This document shows, one piece after another, positions 60,960 to 64,000 of a DNA stretch of 64,000 nt; positions within the stretch are counted from its first letter, which is position 1, and each line of letters starts with the position of its first letter. The notes under the pieces were generated by a model. The model made no database searches. It was not told the origin of the DNA and saw only the letters and a list, made by a program, of their open reading frames with translations. This DNA comes from Luidia sarsii (Eukaryota > Echinodermata > Asteroidea > Paxillosida > Luidiidae). The translations under genes were made by a program, and so were the position numbers. Location of the stretch: positions 92,501 through 156,500 of the forward strand of contig OX465110.1 of NCBI GenBank assembly GCA_949987565.1, read 5' to 3'.

Positions 60960-61060
60960 TAAAGGTTTGCATGTTTGAAGTACCAAGTGGAGGGTTTGTA
61001 GTGACACCATGTAAATCATCTCTTGTGAGATGGAGTGTGGCTCTGAAAAGAGCTGGTAAC
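60960..61060 (+). repeat. Dispersed repeat with two tetraloop hairpins
   Basis: The sequence runs from one 29-bp-like unit (AAGGTTTGCATGTTTGAAGT) into GGGTTTGTAGTGACACCATG, then CATCTC-TTGT-GAGATG and GGCTCT-GAAA-AGAGCT. Parts recur at 17880-17924 and 36673-36767. On the - strand the second hairpin is AGCTCT-TTTC-AGAGCC. Confidence 0.6.
61039..61054 (-). other. Histone-mRNA-like 3' stem-loop within a repeat
   Basis: On the - strand the 16 bases AGCTCTTTTCAGAGCC differ by one base from the metazoan replication-dependent histone stem-loop GGCTCTTTTCAGAGCC, and are followed by ACAC as histone genes are by ACCC. No histone gene is near, so it is probably a look-alike or a captured sequence. Confidence 0.35.
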
Positions 61061-62079
61061 AATGTTTTGTACAGTGTGTCCTCAGTCTCCTGATGACTGG
61101 CAGGGTATAATGTACAGTCTTACATTATACTCTGCATGTGTGTACAATGATTTTGGTCTTACCAATGTTCTTCCATCTGCCATCTCCCTGATGGGCTTTT
61201 AATGTACACACTGCAGGCTCGAGGCAAACTGACATGAGAAGAGAAGTGCTGTACTCAGAAATAATGTCACCAAGTTACAGCTGAAATAGAGACGTGAATT
61301 TTACTCAAAAAAGCTTTTTCTTCCCATCAGCAATTCCAAGACAGCAATTTCTTTGGACAGAGAGAAACACGCCAAAGTAGCAGACATGGTCGGCAATTTC
61401 TTACCAGAAAAAAACAAAACAAGGTTTGACATTACAGATGATGGACAAGGGCCTTTAAAACAAAATGCTTCGAGGAACAAGATATTTTTCCTTCTAAATC
61501 TTCTATCAAATTGAACAGAAGATCACATTTGATCACAAGCTACTCTCCTTGCAGCATTATGATACATTTGCAAATTTATGACCTTTCTAGACTCTCTCCT
61601 TCACCTCAAAGTGGAATAAAAACAAGAAAATAAGTGGGAACATTGAAGCCCCTAGCAGTGTAGTAAAGTGATACAATGATTGGAACAAGTTTCAGTAACA
61701 CCCTTCATAAGTTTAGCTATCAGTTTGCATTGCTTTCAGATGTTGATCTGTGAGGACATGGGAAGGTCCGCTCTCTACAAAACAGCAATAAGTCCGTACC
61801 AAGCTCACAGGACATGTTTGTAGTTGCAGGTGCAAAGGCAAGACGCATGGAATTAATAGAAGATGCATTAAGGCCATACTGTACCAATGGGTAGGCTCTT
61901 GTTACAATAGTGTTCAATGCACAGTGTCATAGAATGAGTGAAGCTTCACAGGTTTCCACAGTAGAATGTAATGGCACGATAGGAATCAGCCTTAACAAGG
62001 AATAATTGCCTGGGGTTGAGACATCCAAGGCATCAAATAGCAGAATCAGACATCCTAAAAGAATCAATCACAAAAATTA

Positions 62080-62122
62080 AAAATCCCGAAATCAATCACA
62101 AAATCCCGAAATCAATCACAAA
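62080..62122. repeat. Direct duplication of about 20 bp
   Basis: AATCCCGAAATCAATCACAA occurs twice in tandem, preceded by a third partial CAATCACAA. Confidence 0.75.
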
Positions 62123-64000
62123 ACATCAAGTTCTTTTAGTTTTAGGAGAATTTCATATTACAAAAAAGAGATCGTTATTCTGGGAACTTAGAAGATCCAT
62201 TTGGGCACCTTCCACTTTCCTCTGATAGCCTGGTGGTGGCCAATCCAAGAACAAGGTAAGGTCTAACCTTGTAAGCAATATATGAAGGCTGTATCTACTG
62301 AATATGGTTAAGAAATAATAGTATAAAGTATAGCCAACTGGAATTAAAAATAAAATATACAGCCTGCAGATTGGATGTCAAACATTCTGCTTTCAATCAT
62401 CCCAAAGGAAATTTATTTGGGAGGAACATTGTCTACTAAAAGACAAAACCTTGCAAATTGGAATTTGTCAAATTACTTCATTCCTAGAATTGACAGAGCA
62501 GAAGAAACGACCACACAGGATTAATTTCATCCCTGAATGAGAACTCATTGGCACAACTATGTTATTGGAAGGGAATTCCCCTGACCCATACTAGCCACCT
62601 GATTGATGAAGCTACTAAATGTCTCTATAGCTGTTCAATCTATATTGAATAGAGATGGGTTTCCTTGGTTGAATGCCCACCTACGATCTGACAGGGCAAA
62701 ACGCAATATTGCTCATCTCAAATCTCAGATGAAAAGAGAAAGTGGTACGAACAGAATCAGGAAATTAACATCTCCGTTGTCACATAACATTTTCCACTTT
62801 AAAAGGTATTAATCTCTGTTAAGGCAATGCAGCAGAAGAAAATTATGCAAATATACAAAGAAAACATGTACAGATGCCAAGACTGTGAAATTTTGCACAA
62901 ATCATTCATTTCTAATTATTCCTTTGATACGAATAGTATGTAAGTTTATTTTGGAAAATATGACATACTATTTTGTTTCTCATGTCTGCATCATTCAAAT
63001 TGACTAAGTTTCCTTCTCCTGTTCTTGGTGAGATAATTATCCAAACGAACCTTAATCTAATCATCAGCTACTGCGAAGGCAAAGACTAGACATCTACAAT
63101 TCCCTGCATCAGTGAAGAGGCTTATATCTCTCGTTCCAACCCCACAGGGATGTTGGGTCTTGGAAAAGGAGCTGATTATTTCTCCTCCCAAGACCCAAAC
63201 TCACTCAGCCACAAAATTGATGACAAAAATGACTTTGAAATGCAAATTGCTTATTGGATTCTACCTGAACTTGCCAACCAATGTTCCTGGAATACTTGTA
63301 CAGTCCGCAATTAGCAGCATACAATTATACAACATCCCTGCCTGTATGACTTGCAAAATGTACAACAGTACTTTACTCTCACACAAGGGACCAACTCAGC
63401 ATGAATATTAGCTGACATAGGGTTTTAGACCATTGCCTACATAAGAGGAATATTTCAATAGCTGGCCTATCCTAGCTGTGACCAACAACAATCTGCACGC
63501 TAACAAGCAAGAAAACAGGGAGACTTTGTGATTGCAATGGTCTCCTGACAGTAATGTCATCAGATATTTACATAAGTCCATCAGAATAAATGGGCCTATG
63601 GAGGTCTGGTGTATAACAATTGCTTCATTATGTCCTTTGACATGTCTGATAACAAAGCTGTCTGACAAGCGACATGGAAATGGGACAATACTGAAATGTC
63701 AACCAGGTTCTCTCCCAAGGCTCAATCTCAGGATTGTGACCTTATCTATGCCTGAAATCAACTCGGCATTTCAAGCAAAAAGCCTGCATTCAAATTTATG
63801 CTTGAAAATTTGGGGCCCTGAAAAAAAATGCACTAATCAGTCCAAAGGATTCTACACTGTATTTCTGCATCCATGGACAGTTGTATTGTGAATGTAATCC
63901 AGTTGAGAGTAGGCTACTTAAAATACATTCTGAATCTATTCACTGAAACATCAGAGGTTCTACCAAGGCAAGAATTCAATAGTTGTCTATCCAACAATGT

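Larger units (their letters stand above)
52783..64000 (-). other. Upstream intron(s) or 5' region of the - strand gene
   Basis: An open reading continues into 52782 from an unseen upstream exon, and the CpG-poor composition continues to the window end, so this is probably one or more introns. I found no convincing exon. It contains two SINE copies, hammerhead-like motifs, a perfect-stem hairpin at 60299-60341, a histone-like stem-loop repeat at 60960-61060 and a direct duplication at 62080-62120. Confidence 0.55.

Overview
The window is eukaryotic nuclear DNA, most likely from a marine invertebrate, possibly an echinoderm or another invertebrate deuterostome. The evidence is split genes with GT-AG introns of up to about 8 kb, no operons, tRNA-derived SINE copies, a Penelope-like retroelement remnant, many micro- and minisatellites, and sharply different CpG levels between the two genes. 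The species assignment is an inference. Most of the window is intron or intergenic DNA; long open frames outside the exons listed are mostly chance or repeat translations.

Region 1 (1 to about 22.6 kb, + strand) holds the 3' part of a class C orphan receptor of the GPR158/GPR179 family. Ten exons join in a consistent phase into 502 residues: the end of the Cache domain, a cysteine-rich linker, all seven membrane helices, and a short tail that begins with the conserved helix used by vertebrate GPR158 to hold the RGS7-Gbeta5 complex. The 5' exons (signal peptide and most of the Cache domain) lie upstream of the window. The tail ends soon after the helix, so the long tail of vertebrate GPR158 with its repeated VCPWE motifs is absent.

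Region 2 (about 22.6 to 43.5 kb) has no gene that I can support. It contains hairpins, homopolymers, a GTCGTT hexanucleotide array, a GGCA array, a Penelope-like remnant on the - strand (31.7-33.0 kb), a 35-bp minisatellite, a 29-bp minisatellite attached to a foldback repeat, a GTT-rich block, a 28-bp triplicate, a tRNA-derived SINE and a 145-bp foldback element with a tRNA-Ser-like core.

Region 3 (43.5-64 kb) is a second, - strand gene seen as two exons separated by a 7.9-kb intron and continuing upstream, probably past the end of the window. The product is a largely disordered acidic protein with two short motifs resembling beta-thymosin/WH2 actin-binding modules; I do not recognise the family. 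The whole region is poor in CpG (about 1.2-1.5 per 100 bases by hand count, against 4 or more in region 1), the expected trace of germline gene-body methylation in invertebrates.

A short motif (consensus roughly TTGAGGA - AGGTCC - TGCT - AGGATC - RAAAC - GTC on the - strand) occurs at least seven times from 27 to 59.5 kb, always in one orientation, once immediately 3' of the Penelope-like remnant. It resembles a decayed hammerhead ribozyme core, which Penelope-like elements are known to carry. I found no defence system, CRISPR array, operon or other clearly undescribed multi-gene system.
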